A stretch of DNA of 64,000 nt from Camelus bactrianus (lineage: Eukaryota > Chordata > Mammalia > Artiodactyla > Camelidae). The notes under the pieces are model-generated. The model was not told the origin of the DNA. It worked only from the letters and a program-made list of their open reading frames with translations, and did not search any database. Below are positions 25,841 through 37,550 of this stretch, piece after piece. The stretch lies in contig NC_133569.1 of the NCBI RefSeq assembly GCF_048773025.1, positions 4,526,001 to 4,590,000 on the forward strand. The letters are read 5' to 3'. Position 1 is the stretch's first letter, and each line of letters starts with the position of its first letter. Both the position numbers and the translations under genes were made by a program.

Positions 25841-26587
25841 GCTGGTTGGGAACACAAAGTTTCCCTTCAGTTGCAACCTCCACTCCGTACATGTATATGG
25901 GGAGGTACTAGCTCCAAAACGGTTTTACAGTGAAAAATGCAGGAACTTCAAACCGGCACTAGGAAACAGACTGAGAAACCAGAGTAAAAGTTTCTCCTGC
26001 AACCCGTTCCCTTTGTGCTAGATGAACAAACGTCTCTCCACATGCTCAGTTCTGAGAGATAAGTGTGTGTGAAAGCCGTCCTTCACCTAGCTTGTTGGGA
26101 ACACAAAGTTTCTCTTCTGTTGCAAATTCCACTCCACACATATATATGGGGAGGTACTAGCTCCAAATCGGTTTTACAGTGAAAACTGCAGGAACTTCAA
26201 ACCGGCACTAGGAAACAGACTGAGAAACCAGAGTAAAAGTTTACCCTGCAAACCGTTCCCTTTTTGCTAGATGAACGAACGTCTCTCCACATGCTCAGTT
26301 CTGAGAGATAAGTGTGTGTGAAAGCCGTCCTTCACCTAGCTAGTTGGGATCACAAAGTTTCTCTTCAGTTGCAAACTCCACTCCATACATATATATGGGG
26401 AGGTACTAGCACCAACTCGGTTTTACAGTGATAACTGCAGGAACTTCAAACCGGCACTAGGAAACAGACTGAGAAACCAGAGTAAAAGTTTCTCCTGCAA
26501 CCCGTTCCCTTTGTGCTAGATGAACGAACGTCTCTCCACATGCTCAGTTCTGAGAGATAAGTGTGTGTGAAAGCAATCCTTCACCTA
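25841..26587. repeat. 3-monomer unit, copy 1
   Basis: This is a 747-bp block (exactly three monomers). In order it carries GCTGGTTGGG with the substituted AT stretch CATGTATATGG and AAAACGG; then TTCTGTTGCAAATTCC with TTTACCCTGC; then GCTAGTTGGGATCAC with GTGATAACTGC. The same series follows immediately at 26588. Confidence 0.92.
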
Positions 26588-27581
26588 GCTGGTTGGGAAC
26601 ACAAAGTTTCCCTTCAGTTGCAACCTCCACTCCGTACATGTATATGGGGAGGTACTAGCTCCAAAACGGTTTTACAGTGAAAAATGCAGGAACTTCAAAC
26701 CGGCACTAGGAAACAGACTGAGAAACCAGAGTAAAAGTTTCTCCTGCAACCCGTTCCCTTTGTGCTAGATGAACAAACGTCTCTCCACATGCTCAGTTCT
26801 GAGAGATAAGTGTGTGTGAAAGCCGTCCTTCACCTAGCTTGTTGGGAACACAAAGTTTCTCTTCTGTTGCAAATTCCACTCCACACATATATATGGGGAG
26901 GTACTAGCTCCAAATCGGTTTTACAGTGAAAACTGCAGGAACTTCAAACCGGCACTAGGAAACAGACTGAGAAACCAGAGTAAAAGTTTACCCTGCAAAC
27001 CGTTCCCTTTTTGCTAGATGAACGAACGTCTCTCCACATGCTCAGTTCTGAGAGATAAGTGTGTGTGAAAGCCGTCCTTCACCTAGCTAGTTGGGATCAC
27101 AAAGTTTCTCTTCAGTTGCAAACTCCACTCCATACATATATATGGGGAGGTACTAGCACCAACTCGGTTTTACAGTGATAACTGCAGGAACTTCAAACCG
27201 GCACTAGGAAACAGACTGAGAAACCAGAGTAAAAGTTTCTCCTGCAACCCGTTCCATTTGTGCTAGATGAACGAACGTCTCTCCACATGCTCAGTTCTGA
27301 GAGATAACTGTGTGTGAAGCCGTCCTTCACCTAGCTTGTTGGGAACACAAAGTTTCTCTTCAGTTGCAAACTCCACTACATACATATATATGGGGAGGTA
27401 CTAGCTCCAACTCGGTTTTACAGTGAAAACTGCAGGAACTTCAAACCGGCACTAGGAAACAGACCGAGAAACCAGAGTAAAATTTCTCCTGCAACCCGTT
27501 CCCTTTGTGCTAGATGAACGAACGTCTCTCCACATGCTCAGTTCTGAGAGATAAGTGTGTGTGAAAGCAATCCTTCACCTA
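26588..27581. repeat. 3-monomer unit copy 2 plus one extra monomer
   Basis: This repeats the three monomers of the preceding unit almost base for base (GCTGG at 25841 and 26588). A fourth monomer of GAAG type with CACTACATAC follows, near 27300-27500. The next GCTGGTTGGG is at 27582, 994 bp on (four monomers minus 2). Confidence 0.9.
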
Positions 27582-28320
27582 GCTGGTTGGGAACACAAAG
27601 TTTCCCTTCAGTTGCAACCTCCACTCCGTACATGTATATGGGGAGGTACTAGCTCCAAAACGGTTTTACAGTGAAAAATGCAGGAACTTCAAACCGGCAC
27701 TAGGAAACAGACTGAGAAACCAGAGTAAAAGTTTCTCCTGCAACCCGTTCCCTTTGTGCTAGATGAACAAACGTCTCTCCACATGCTCAGTTCTGAGAGA
27801 TAAGTGTGTGTGAAAGCCGTCCTTCACCTAGCTTGTTGGGAACACAAAGTTTCTCTTCTGTTGCAAATTCCACTCCACACATATATATGGGGAGGTACTA
27901 GCTCCAACTCTGTTTTACAGTGAAAACTGCAGGAACTTCAAACCGGCACTAGGAAACAGACTGAGAAACCAGAGTAAAAGTTTATCCTGCAAACCGTTCC
28001 CTTTGTGCTAGATGAACGAACGTCTCTCCACATGCTCAGTTCTGAGAGATAAGTGTGTGTGAAAGCCGTCCTTCACCTAGCTTGTGGGGAACACAAAGTT
28101 TCTCTTCAGTTGCAAACTCCACTCCATACATATATATGGGGTGGTACTAGCTCCAACTCAGTTTTACAGTGAAAACTGCAGGAACTTCAAACCGGCACTA
28201 GGAAACAGACTGAGAAACCAGAGTAAAATTTCTCCTGCAACCCGTTCCATTTGTGCTAGATGAACGAACGTCTCTCCACATGCTCAGTTCTGAGAGATAA
28301 GTGTGTGTGAAAGCCGTCCT
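27582..28320. repeat. 3-monomer unit, copy 3 (partly diverged)
   Basis: The first two monomers match the series again (CATGTATATGG at about 27632 and TTCTGTTGCAAATTCC near 27855). The second carries AACTCTG instead of AAATCGG, and the third is replaced by one with CTTGTGGGGAAC. A relative of the second monomer is also seen near 30840. The copy thus fades at its right side. Confidence 0.82.
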
Positions 28321-31300
28321 TCACCTAGCTTGTTGGGAACACTAAGTTTCTCTTAGGTTGCAAACTCCACTCCAAACATATATATGGGGAGGTACTAGCT
28401 CCAACTCGGTTTTACAGTGAAAACTGCAGGAACGTCAAACCGGCACTAGGAAACAGACTGAGAAACCAGAGTAAAAGTTTCTCCTGCAACCCTTTCCCTT
28501 TCTGCTAGATGAACAAACGTCTCTCCACATGCCCAGTTCTGAGAGATAAGTGGGTGTGAAAGCCGTCCTTCACCTTGCTTTTTGGGAACACAATGTTTCT
28601 CTTCATGTGCAAACTCCACCCCATACATATATATGGGGAAGTACTAGCGCCAACTCGGTTTTACAGTGAAAACTGCAGGAACTTCAATCAGGCACTAGGA
28701 AACAGACCGAGAAACCAGAGTAAAAGTTTCTCCTGCAACCCGTTCCCTTTGTGCTAGATGAACGAACGTCTCTCAACATGCTCAGTTCTGAGAGATAAGT
28801 GTGTGTGAAAGCCGTCCTTCACCTAGCTTGTTGGGAACACAAAGTTTCTCTTCAGTTGCAAACTCCACTACATACATATATATGGGGAGGTACTAGCTCC
28901 AACTCGGTTTTACAGTGAAAACTGCAGGAACTTCAAACCGGCACGAGGAAACAGAACGAGAAACCAGAGTAAAAGTTTCTCCTGCAACCCGTTCCCTTTG
29001 TGCTAGATGAACGAACGTCTCTCCACATGCTCAGTTCTGAGAGATAAGTGTGTGTGAAAGCAATCCTTCACCTAGCTTGTTGGGAACACAAAGTTTCTCT
29101 TCAGTTGCAAACTCCACTCCGTACATATATATGGGGAGGTACTAGCTCCAACACGGTTTTACAGTGAAAACTGCAGGAACTTCAAACCGGCACTAGGAAA
29201 CAGACTGAGAAACCAGAGTAAAAGTTTCTCCTGCAACCCGTTCCATTTGTGCTAGATGAACGAACGTCTCTCCACATGCTCAGTTCTGAGAGATAAGTGT
29301 GTGTGAAAGCCGTCCTTCACCTAGCTTGTTGGGAACACTAAGTTTCTCTTAGGTTGCAAACTCCACTCCAAACATATATATGGGGAGGTACTAGCTCCAA
29401 CTCGGTTTTACAGTGAAAACTGCAGGAACGTCAAACCGGCACTAGGAAACAGACTGAGAAACCAGAGTAAAAGTTTCTCCTGCAACCCTTTCCCTTTCTG
29501 CTAGATGAACAAACGTCTCTCCACATGCCCAGTTCTGAGAGATAAGTGGGTGTGAAAGCCGTCCTTCACCTTGCTTTTTGGGAACACAAAGTTTCTCTTC
29601 ATGTGCAAACTCCACCCCATACATATATATGGGGAAGTACTAGCGCCAACTCGGTTTTACAGTGAAAACTGCAGGAACTTCAATCAGGCACTAGGAAACA
29701 GACCGAGAAACCAGAGTAAAAGTTTCTCCTGCAACCCGTTCCCTTTGTGCTAGATGAACGAACGTCTCTCAACATGCTCAGTTCTGAGAGATAATTGTGT
29801 GTGAAAGCCGTCCTTCACCTAGCTTGTTGGGAACACAAAGTTTCTCTTCAGTTGCAAACTCCACTACATACATATATATGGGGAGGTACTAGCTCCAACT
29901 CGGTTTTACAGTGAAAACTGCAGGAACTTCAAACCGGCACTAGGAAACAGACTGAGAAACCAGAGTAAAAGTTTCTCCTGCAACCCGTTCCCTTTGTGCT
30001 AGATGAACGAACGTCTCTCCACATGCTCAGTTCTGAAAGATAAGTGTGTGTCAAAGCAATCCTTCACCTAGCTTGTTGGGAACACAAAGTTTCTCTTCAG
30101 TTGCAAACTCCACTCCGTACATATATATGGGGAGGTACTAGCTCCAACACGGTTTTACAGTGAAAACTGCAGGAACTTCAAACCGGCACTAGGAAACAGA
30201 CTGAGAAACCAGAGTAAAAGTTTCTCCTGCAACCCGTTCCTTTTGTGCTAGATGAACGAACGTCTCTCCACATGCTCAGTTCTGAGAGATAAATGTGTGT
30301 GAATGCCGTCCTTCACCTAGCTTGTTGGGAACACAAAGTTTCTCTTCAGTTGCAAACTCCACTCCACACATATATATGGGGTGGTACTAGCTCCAACTCT
30401 GTTTTACAGTGAAAACTTCAGGAACTTCAAACAGGCACTAGGAAACAGACCGAGAAACCAGAGTAAAAGTTTCTCCTGCAACCCGTTCCCTTTGTGCTAG
30501 ATGAACGAACGTCTCTCCACATGCTCAGTTCTGAGAGATAAGTGTGTGTGAAAGCCGTCCTTCACCTAGCTTGTTGGGAACACAAAGTTTCTCTTCTGTT
30601 GCAAACTCCACTCCACACATATATATGGGGAGGTACTAGCTCCAACTCTGTTTTACAGTAAAAACTGCAGGAACGTCAAACCGGCACTAGGAAACAGACT
30701 GAGAAACCAGAGTAAAAGTTTCTCCTGCAACCCGTTCCCTTTGTGCTAGATGAACAAACGTCTCTCCACATGCTCAGTTCTGAGAGATAAGTGTGTGTGA
30801 AAGCCGTCCTTCACCTAGCTTGTTGGGAACACAAAGTTTCTCTTCTGTTGCAAATTCCACTCCACACATATATATGGGGAGGTACTAGCTCCAACTCTGT
30901 TTACAGTGAAAACTGCAGGAACTTCAAACCGGCACTAGGAAACAGACTGAGAAACCAGAGTAAAAGTTTATCCTGCAAACCGTTCCCTTTGTGCTAGATG
31001 AACGAACGTCTCTCCACATGCTCAGTTCTGAGAGATAATTGTGTGTGAAAGCCGTCCTTCACCTAGCTTGTTGGGAACACAAAGTTTCTCTTCAGTTGCA
31101 AACTCCACTCCATACATATATATGGGGAGGTACTAGCTCCAACTCTGTTTTACAGTGAAAACTGCAGGAACTTCAAACCGGCACTAGGAAACAGACTGAG
31201 AAACCAGAGTAAAATTTCTCCTGCAACCCGTTCCATTTGTGCTAGATGAACGAACGTCTCTCTACATGCTCAGTTCTGAGAGATAACTGTGTGTGAAGCC

Positions 31301-32080
31301 GTCCTTCACCTAGCTTATTGGGAACACAAAGTTTCTCTTCAGTTGCAAACTCCACTCCATACATATATATGGGGTGGTACTAGCTCCAACTCAGTTTTAC
31401 AGTGAAAACTGCAGGAACTTCAAACCGGCACTAGGAATCAGACTGAGAAACCAGAGTAAAAGTTTCTCCTGCAACCCGTTCCATTTGTGCTAGATGAACG
31501 AACGTCTCTCCACATGGTCAGTTCTGAGAGATAAGTGTGTGTGAAAGCCGTCCTTCACATAGCTTGTTGGGAACACTAAGTTTCTCTTAGGTTGCAAACT
31601 CCACTCCAAACATATATATGGGGAGGTACTAGCTCCAACTCGGTTTTACAGTGAAAACTGCAGGAACGTCAAACCGGCACTAGGAAACAGACTGAGAAAC
31701 CAGAGTAAAAGTTTCTCCTGCAACCCTTTCCCTTTCTGCTAGATGAACAAACGTCTCTCCACATGCCCAGTTCTGAGAGATAAGTGGGTGTGAAAGCCGT
31801 CCTTCACCTTGCTTTTTGGGAACACAAAGTTTCTCTTCATGTGCAAACTCCACCCCATACATATATATGGGGAAGTACTAGCGCCAACTCGGTTTTACAG
31901 TGAAAACTGCAGGAACTTCAATCAGGCACTAGGAAACAGACCGAGAAACCAGAGTAAAAGTTTCTCCTGCAACCCGTTCCCTTTGTGCTAGATGAACGAA
32001 CGTCTCTCAACATGCTCAGTTCTGAGAGATAAGTGTGTGTGAAAGCCGTCCTTCACCTAGCTTGTTGGGAACACAAAGTT
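28320..32080. repeat. Block with ACTAAG marker monomers, 4- and 9-monomer spacing
   Basis: A highly distinctive pair of monomers starts with AACACTAAGTTTCTC and TTAGGTTGC, followed by GAACAAACG, CATGCCCAG, AAGTGGGTGTG and CACCTTGCTTTTTGG. It occurs with ACTAAG at 28341, 29337 and 31575 in this segment (996 and 2238 bp, four and nine monomers less a few bases). The copies are nearly identical over about 500 bp, while the monomers between them differ. The segment also holds further TTCTGTTGC units near 30595 and 30840. Confidence 0.85.
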
Positions 32081-34815
32081 TCTCTTCAGTTGCAAACTCC
32101 ACTACATACATATATATGGGGAGGTACTAGCTCCAACTCGGTTTTACAGTGAAAACTGCAGGAACTTCAAACCGGCACTAGGAAACAGACCGAGAAACCA
32201 GAGTAAAAGTTTCTCCTGCAACCCGTTCCCTTTGTGCTAGATGAACGAACGTCTCTCCACATGCTCAGTTCTGAGAGATAAGTGTGTGTGAAAGCAATAC
32301 TTCACCTAGCTTGTTGGAAACACAAAGTTTCTCTTCAGTTGCAAACTCCACTCCGTACATATATATGGGGAGGTACTAGCTCCAACACGGTTTTACAGTG
32401 AAAACTGCAGGAACTTCAAACCGGCACTAGGAAACAGACTGAGAAACCAGAGTAAAAGTTTCTCCTGCAACCCGTTCCTTTTGTGCTAGATGAACGAACG
32501 TCTCTCCACATGCTCAGTTCTGAGAGATAAATGTGTGTGAAAGCCGTCCTTCACCTAGCTTGTTGGGAACACAAAGTTTCTCTTCAGTTGCAAACTCCAC
32601 TCCACACATATATATGGGGTGGTACTAGCTCCAACTCTGTTTTACAGTGAAAACTTCAGGAACTTCAAACAGGCACTAGGAAACAGACCGAGAAACCAGA
32701 GTAAAAGTTTCTCCTGCAACCCGTTCCCTTTGTGCTAGATGAACGAAGGTCTCTCCACATGCTCAGTTCTGAGAGATAAGTGTGTGTGAAAGCCGTCCTT
32801 CACCTAGCTTGTTGGGAACACAAAGTTTCTCTTCTGTTGCAAACTCCACTCCACACATATATATGGGGAGGTACTAGCTCCAACTCTGTTTTACACTGAA
32901 AACTGCAGGAACTTCAAACAGGCACTAGGAAACAGACTGAGAAACCAGAGTAAAAGTTTACCCTGCAACCCGTTCCCTTTGTGCTAGATGAACGAACGTC
33001 TCTCCACATGCTCAGTTCTGAGAGATAAGTGTGTGTGAAAGCCGTCCTTCACCTAGCTTGTTGGGATCACAAAATTTCTCTTCAGTTGCAAACTCCACTC
33101 CATACATATATATGGTGAGGTACTAGCTCCAACTCGGTTTTACAGTGAAAACTGCAGGATCTTCAAACCGGCACTAGGAAACAGACTGAGAAACCAGAGT
33201 ATAATTTCTCCTGCAACCCGTTCCATTTGTGCTAGATGAACGAACGTCTCTCTACATGCTCAGTTCTGAGAGATAACTGTGTGTGAAGCCGTCCTTCACC
33301 TAGCTTGTTGGGAACACAAAGTTTCTCTTCAGTTGCAAACTCCACTCCATACATATATATGGGGAGGTACTAGCTCCAACTCAGTTTTACAGTGAAAATT
33401 GCAGGAACTTCAAACCGGCACTAGGAAACAGACTGAGAAACCAGAGTAAAAGTTTCTCCTGCAACCCGTTCCCTTTGTGCTAGATGAACGATCGTCTCTC
33501 CACATCCTCAGTTCTGAGAGATAATTGTGTGTGAAAGCCGTTCTTCACCTAGCTTGTTGGGAACACTAAGTTTCTCTTAGGTTGCAAACTCCACTCCATA
33601 CATATATATGGGGAGGTACTAGCTCCAACTCGGTTTTACAGTGAAAACTGCAGGAACGTCAAACAGGCACTAGGAAACAGACTGAGAAACCAGAGTAAAA
33701 GTTTCTCCTGCAACCCTTTCCCTTTGTGCTAGATGAACAAACGTCTCTCCACATGCCCAGTTCTGAGAGATAAGTGGGTGTGAAAGCCGTCCTTCACCTT
33801 GCTTTTTGGGAACACAAAGTTTCTCTTCAGGTGCAAACTCCACTCCATTCATATATATGGGGAAGTACTAGCGCCAACTCGGTTTTACAGTGAAAACTGC
33901 AGGAACTTCAATCAGGCACTAGGAAACAGACCGAGAAACCAGAGCAAAAGTTTCTCCTGCAACCCGTTCCTTTTGTGCTAGATGAACGAACGTCTCTCAA
34001 CATGCTCAGTTCTGAGAGATAAGTGTGTGTGAAAATCGTCCTTCACCTAGCTTGTTGGGAACACAAAGTTTCTCTTCAGTTGCAAACTCCACTACATACA
34101 TATATATGGGGAGGTACTAGCTCCAACTCGGTTTTACAGTGAAAACTGCAGGAACTTCAAACCGGCACTAGGAAACAGACCGAGAAACCAGACTAAAAGT
34201 TTCTCCTGCAACCCGTTCCCTTTCTGCTAGATGAACGAACATCTCTCCACATGCTCAGTTCTGAGAGATAAGTGTGTGTGAAAGCAATCCTTCACCTAGC
34301 TTGTTGGGAACACAAAGTTTCTCTTCAGTTGCAAACTCCACTCCGTACATATATATGGGGAGGTACTAGCTCCAACACGGTTTTACAGTGAAAACTGCAC
34401 GAACTTCAAACCGGCACTAGGAAACAGACTGAGAAACCAGAGTAAAAGTTTATCCTGCAACCCGTTCCCTTTGTGCTAGATGAACGAACGTCTCTCCACA
34501 TGCTCAGTTCTGAGAGATAAATGTGTGTGAAAGCCGTCCTTCACCTAGCTTGTTGGGAACACAAAGTTTCTCTTCAGTTGCAAACTCCACTCCATACATA
34601 TATATGGTGAGGTACTAGCTCCAACTCGGTTTTACAGTGAAAATTGCAGGAACTTCAAACCGGAACTAGGAAACAGACTGAGAAACGAGAGTACAATTTC
34701 TTCTGCAACCCGTTCCATTTGTGCTAGATGAACGAACGTCTCTCTACATGCTCAGTTCTGAGAGATAACTGTGTGTGAAGCCGTCCTTCACCTAGCTTGT
34801 TGGGAACACAAAGTT
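32080..34815. repeat. 11-monomer higher-order unit, copy 1
   Basis: This block of about 2735 bp (11 monomers minus 4) is repeated immediately to the right. Matching markers 2735 bp apart are TTGTTGGAAACAC (32311 and 35046), ACTAAG (33565 and 36300), GAACGATCG with CACATCCTCAG (near 33488 and 36223), GTGAAAATCGTCC (near 34030 and 36765), and GAAACGAGAGTACAA (near 34682 and 37417). The left edge is placed where CACTACATAC begins to match; upstream the two flanks are of different type. Confidence 0.9.
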
Positions 34816-37550
34816 TCTCTTCAGTTGCAAACTCCACTACATACATATATATGGGGAGGTACTAGCTCCAACTCGGTTTTACAGTGAAAACTGCAGGAAC
34901 TTCAAACCGGCACTAGGAAACAGACCGAGAAACCAGAGTAAAAGTTTCTCCTGCAACCCGTTCCCTTTGTGCTAGATGAACGAACGTCTCTCCACATGCT
35001 CAGTTCTGAGAGATAAGTGTGTGTGAAAGCAATACTTCACCTAGCTTGTTGGAAACACAAAGTTTCTCTTCAGTTGCAAACTCCACTCCGTACATATATA
35101 TGGGGAGGTACTAGCTCCAACACGGTTTTACAGTGAAAACTGCAGGAACTTCAAACCGGCACTAGGAAACAGACTGAGAAACCAGAGTAAAAGTTTCTCC
35201 TGCAACCCGTTCCTTTTGTGCTAGATGAACGAACGTCTCTCCACATGCTCAGTTCTGAGAGATAAGTGTGTGTGAAAGCCGTCCTTCACCTAGCTTGTTG
35301 GGAACACAAAGTTTCTCTTCAGTTGCAAACTCCACTCCACACATATATATGGGGTGGTACTAGCTCCAACTCTGTTTTACAGTGAAAACTTCAGGAACTT
35401 CAAACAGGCACTAGGAAACAGACCGAGAAACCAGAGTAAAAGTTTCTCCTGCAACCCGTTCCCTTTGTGCTAGATGAACGAAGGTCTCTCCACATGCTCA
35501 GTTCTGAGAGATAAGTGTGTGTGAAAGCCGTCCTTCACCTAGCTTGTTGGGAACTCAAAGTTTCTCTTCTGTTGCAAACTCCACTCCACACATATATATG
35601 GGGAGGTACTAGCTCCAACTCTGTTTTACACTGAAAACTGCAGGAACTTCAAACAGGCACTAGGAAACAGACTGAGAAACCAGAGTAAAAGTTTACCCTG
35701 CAACCCGTTCCCTTTGTGCTAGATGAACGAACGTCTCTCCACATGCTCAGTTCTGAGAGATAAGTGTGTGTGAAAGCCGTCCTTCACCTAGCTTGTTGGG
35801 ATCACAAAATTTCTCTTCAGTTGCAAACTCCACTCCATACATATATATGGTGAGGTACTAGCTCCAACTCGGTTTTACAGTGAAAACTGCAGGATCTTCA
35901 AACCGGCACTAGGAAACAGACTGAGAAACCAGAGTATAATTTCTCCTGCAACCCGTTCCATTTGTGCTAGATGAACGAACGTCTCTCTACATGCTCAGTT
36001 CTGAGAGATAACTGTGTGTGAAGCCGTCCTTCACCTAGCTTGTTGGGAACACAAAGTTTCTCTTCAGTTGCAAACTCCACTCCATACATATATATGGGGA
36101 GGTACTAGCTCCAACTCAGTTTTACAGTGAAAATTGCAGGAACTTCAAACCGGCACTAGGAAACAGACTGAGAAACCAGAGTAAAAGTTTCTCCTGCAAC
36201 CCGTTCCCTTTGTGCTAGATGAACGATCGTCTCTCCACATCCTCAGTTCTGAGAGATAATTGTGTGTGAAAGCCGTTCTTCACCTAGCTTGTTGGGAACA
36301 CTAAGTTTCTCTTAGGTTGCAAACTCCACTCCATACATATATATGGGGAGGTACTAGCTCCAACTCGGTTTTACAGTGAAAACTGCAGGAACGTCAAACA
36401 GGCACTAGGAAACAGACTGAGAAACCAGAGTAAAAGTTTCTCCTGCAACCCTTTCCCTTTGTGCTAGATGAACAAACGTCTCTCCACATGCCCAGTTCTG
36501 AGAGATAAGTGGGTGTGAAAGCCGTCCTTCACCTTGCTTTTTGGGAACACAAAGTTTCTCTTCAGGTGCAAACTCCACTCCATTCATATATATGGGGAAG
36601 TACTAGCGCCAACTCGGTTTTACAGTGAAAACTGCAGGAACTTCAATCAGGCACTAGGAAACAGACCGAGAAACCAGAGCAAAAGTTTCTCCTGCAACCC
36701 GTTCCTTTTGTGCTAGATGAACGAACGTCTCTCAACATGCTCAGTTCTGAGAGATAAGTGTGTGTGAAAATCGTCCTTCACCTAGCTTGTTGGGAACACA
36801 AAGTTTCTCTTCAGTTGCAAACTCCACTACATACATATATATGGGGAGGTACTAGCTCCAACTCGGTTTTACAGTGAAAACTGCAGGAACTTCAAACCGG
36901 CACTAGGAAACAGACCGAGAAACCAGACTAAAAGTTTCTCCTGCAACCCGTTCCCTTTCTGCTAGATGAACGAACATCTCTCCACATGCTCAGTTCTGAG
37001 AGATAAGTGTGTGTGAAAGCAATCCTTCACCTAGCTTGTTGGGAACACAAAGTTTCTCTTCAGTTGCAAACTCCACTCCGTACATATATATGGGGAGGTA
37101 CTAGCTCCAACACGGTTTTACAGTGAAAACTGCACGAACTTCAAACCGGCACTAGGAAACAGACTGAGAAACCAGAGTAAAAGTTTATCCTGCAACCCGT
37201 TCCCTTTGTGCTAGATGAACGAACGTCTCTCCACATGCTCAGTTCTGAGAGATAAGTGTGTGTGAAAGCCGTCCTTCACCTAGCTTGTTGGGAACACAAA
37301 GTTTCTCTTCAGTTGCAAACTCCACTCCATACATATATATGGTGAGGTACTAGCTCCAACTCGGTTTTACAGTGAAAATTGCAGGAACTTCAAACCGGAA
37401 CTAGGAAACAGACTGAGAAACGAGAGTACAATTTCTTCTGCAACCCGTTCCATTTGTGCTAGATGAACGAACGTCTCTCTACATGCTCAGTTCTGAGAGA
37501 TAACTGTGTGTGAAGCCGTCCTTCACCTAGCTTGTTGGGAACACAAAGTT
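34815..37550. repeat. 11-monomer higher-order unit, copy 2
   Basis: This is the tandem partner of the preceding block at 2735 bp. The copies differ by only a few bases that I noticed, for example GAACTCAAAG near 35552 versus GAACACAAAG in copy 1. After about 37550 the sequence continues with a monomer carrying AACTCAGTTTTAC and GAAAATTGC, then an ACTAAG monomer at 37792. These lie 1492 bp (six monomers minus 2) after their counterparts in this copy rather than after another full unit. Confidence 0.9.
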
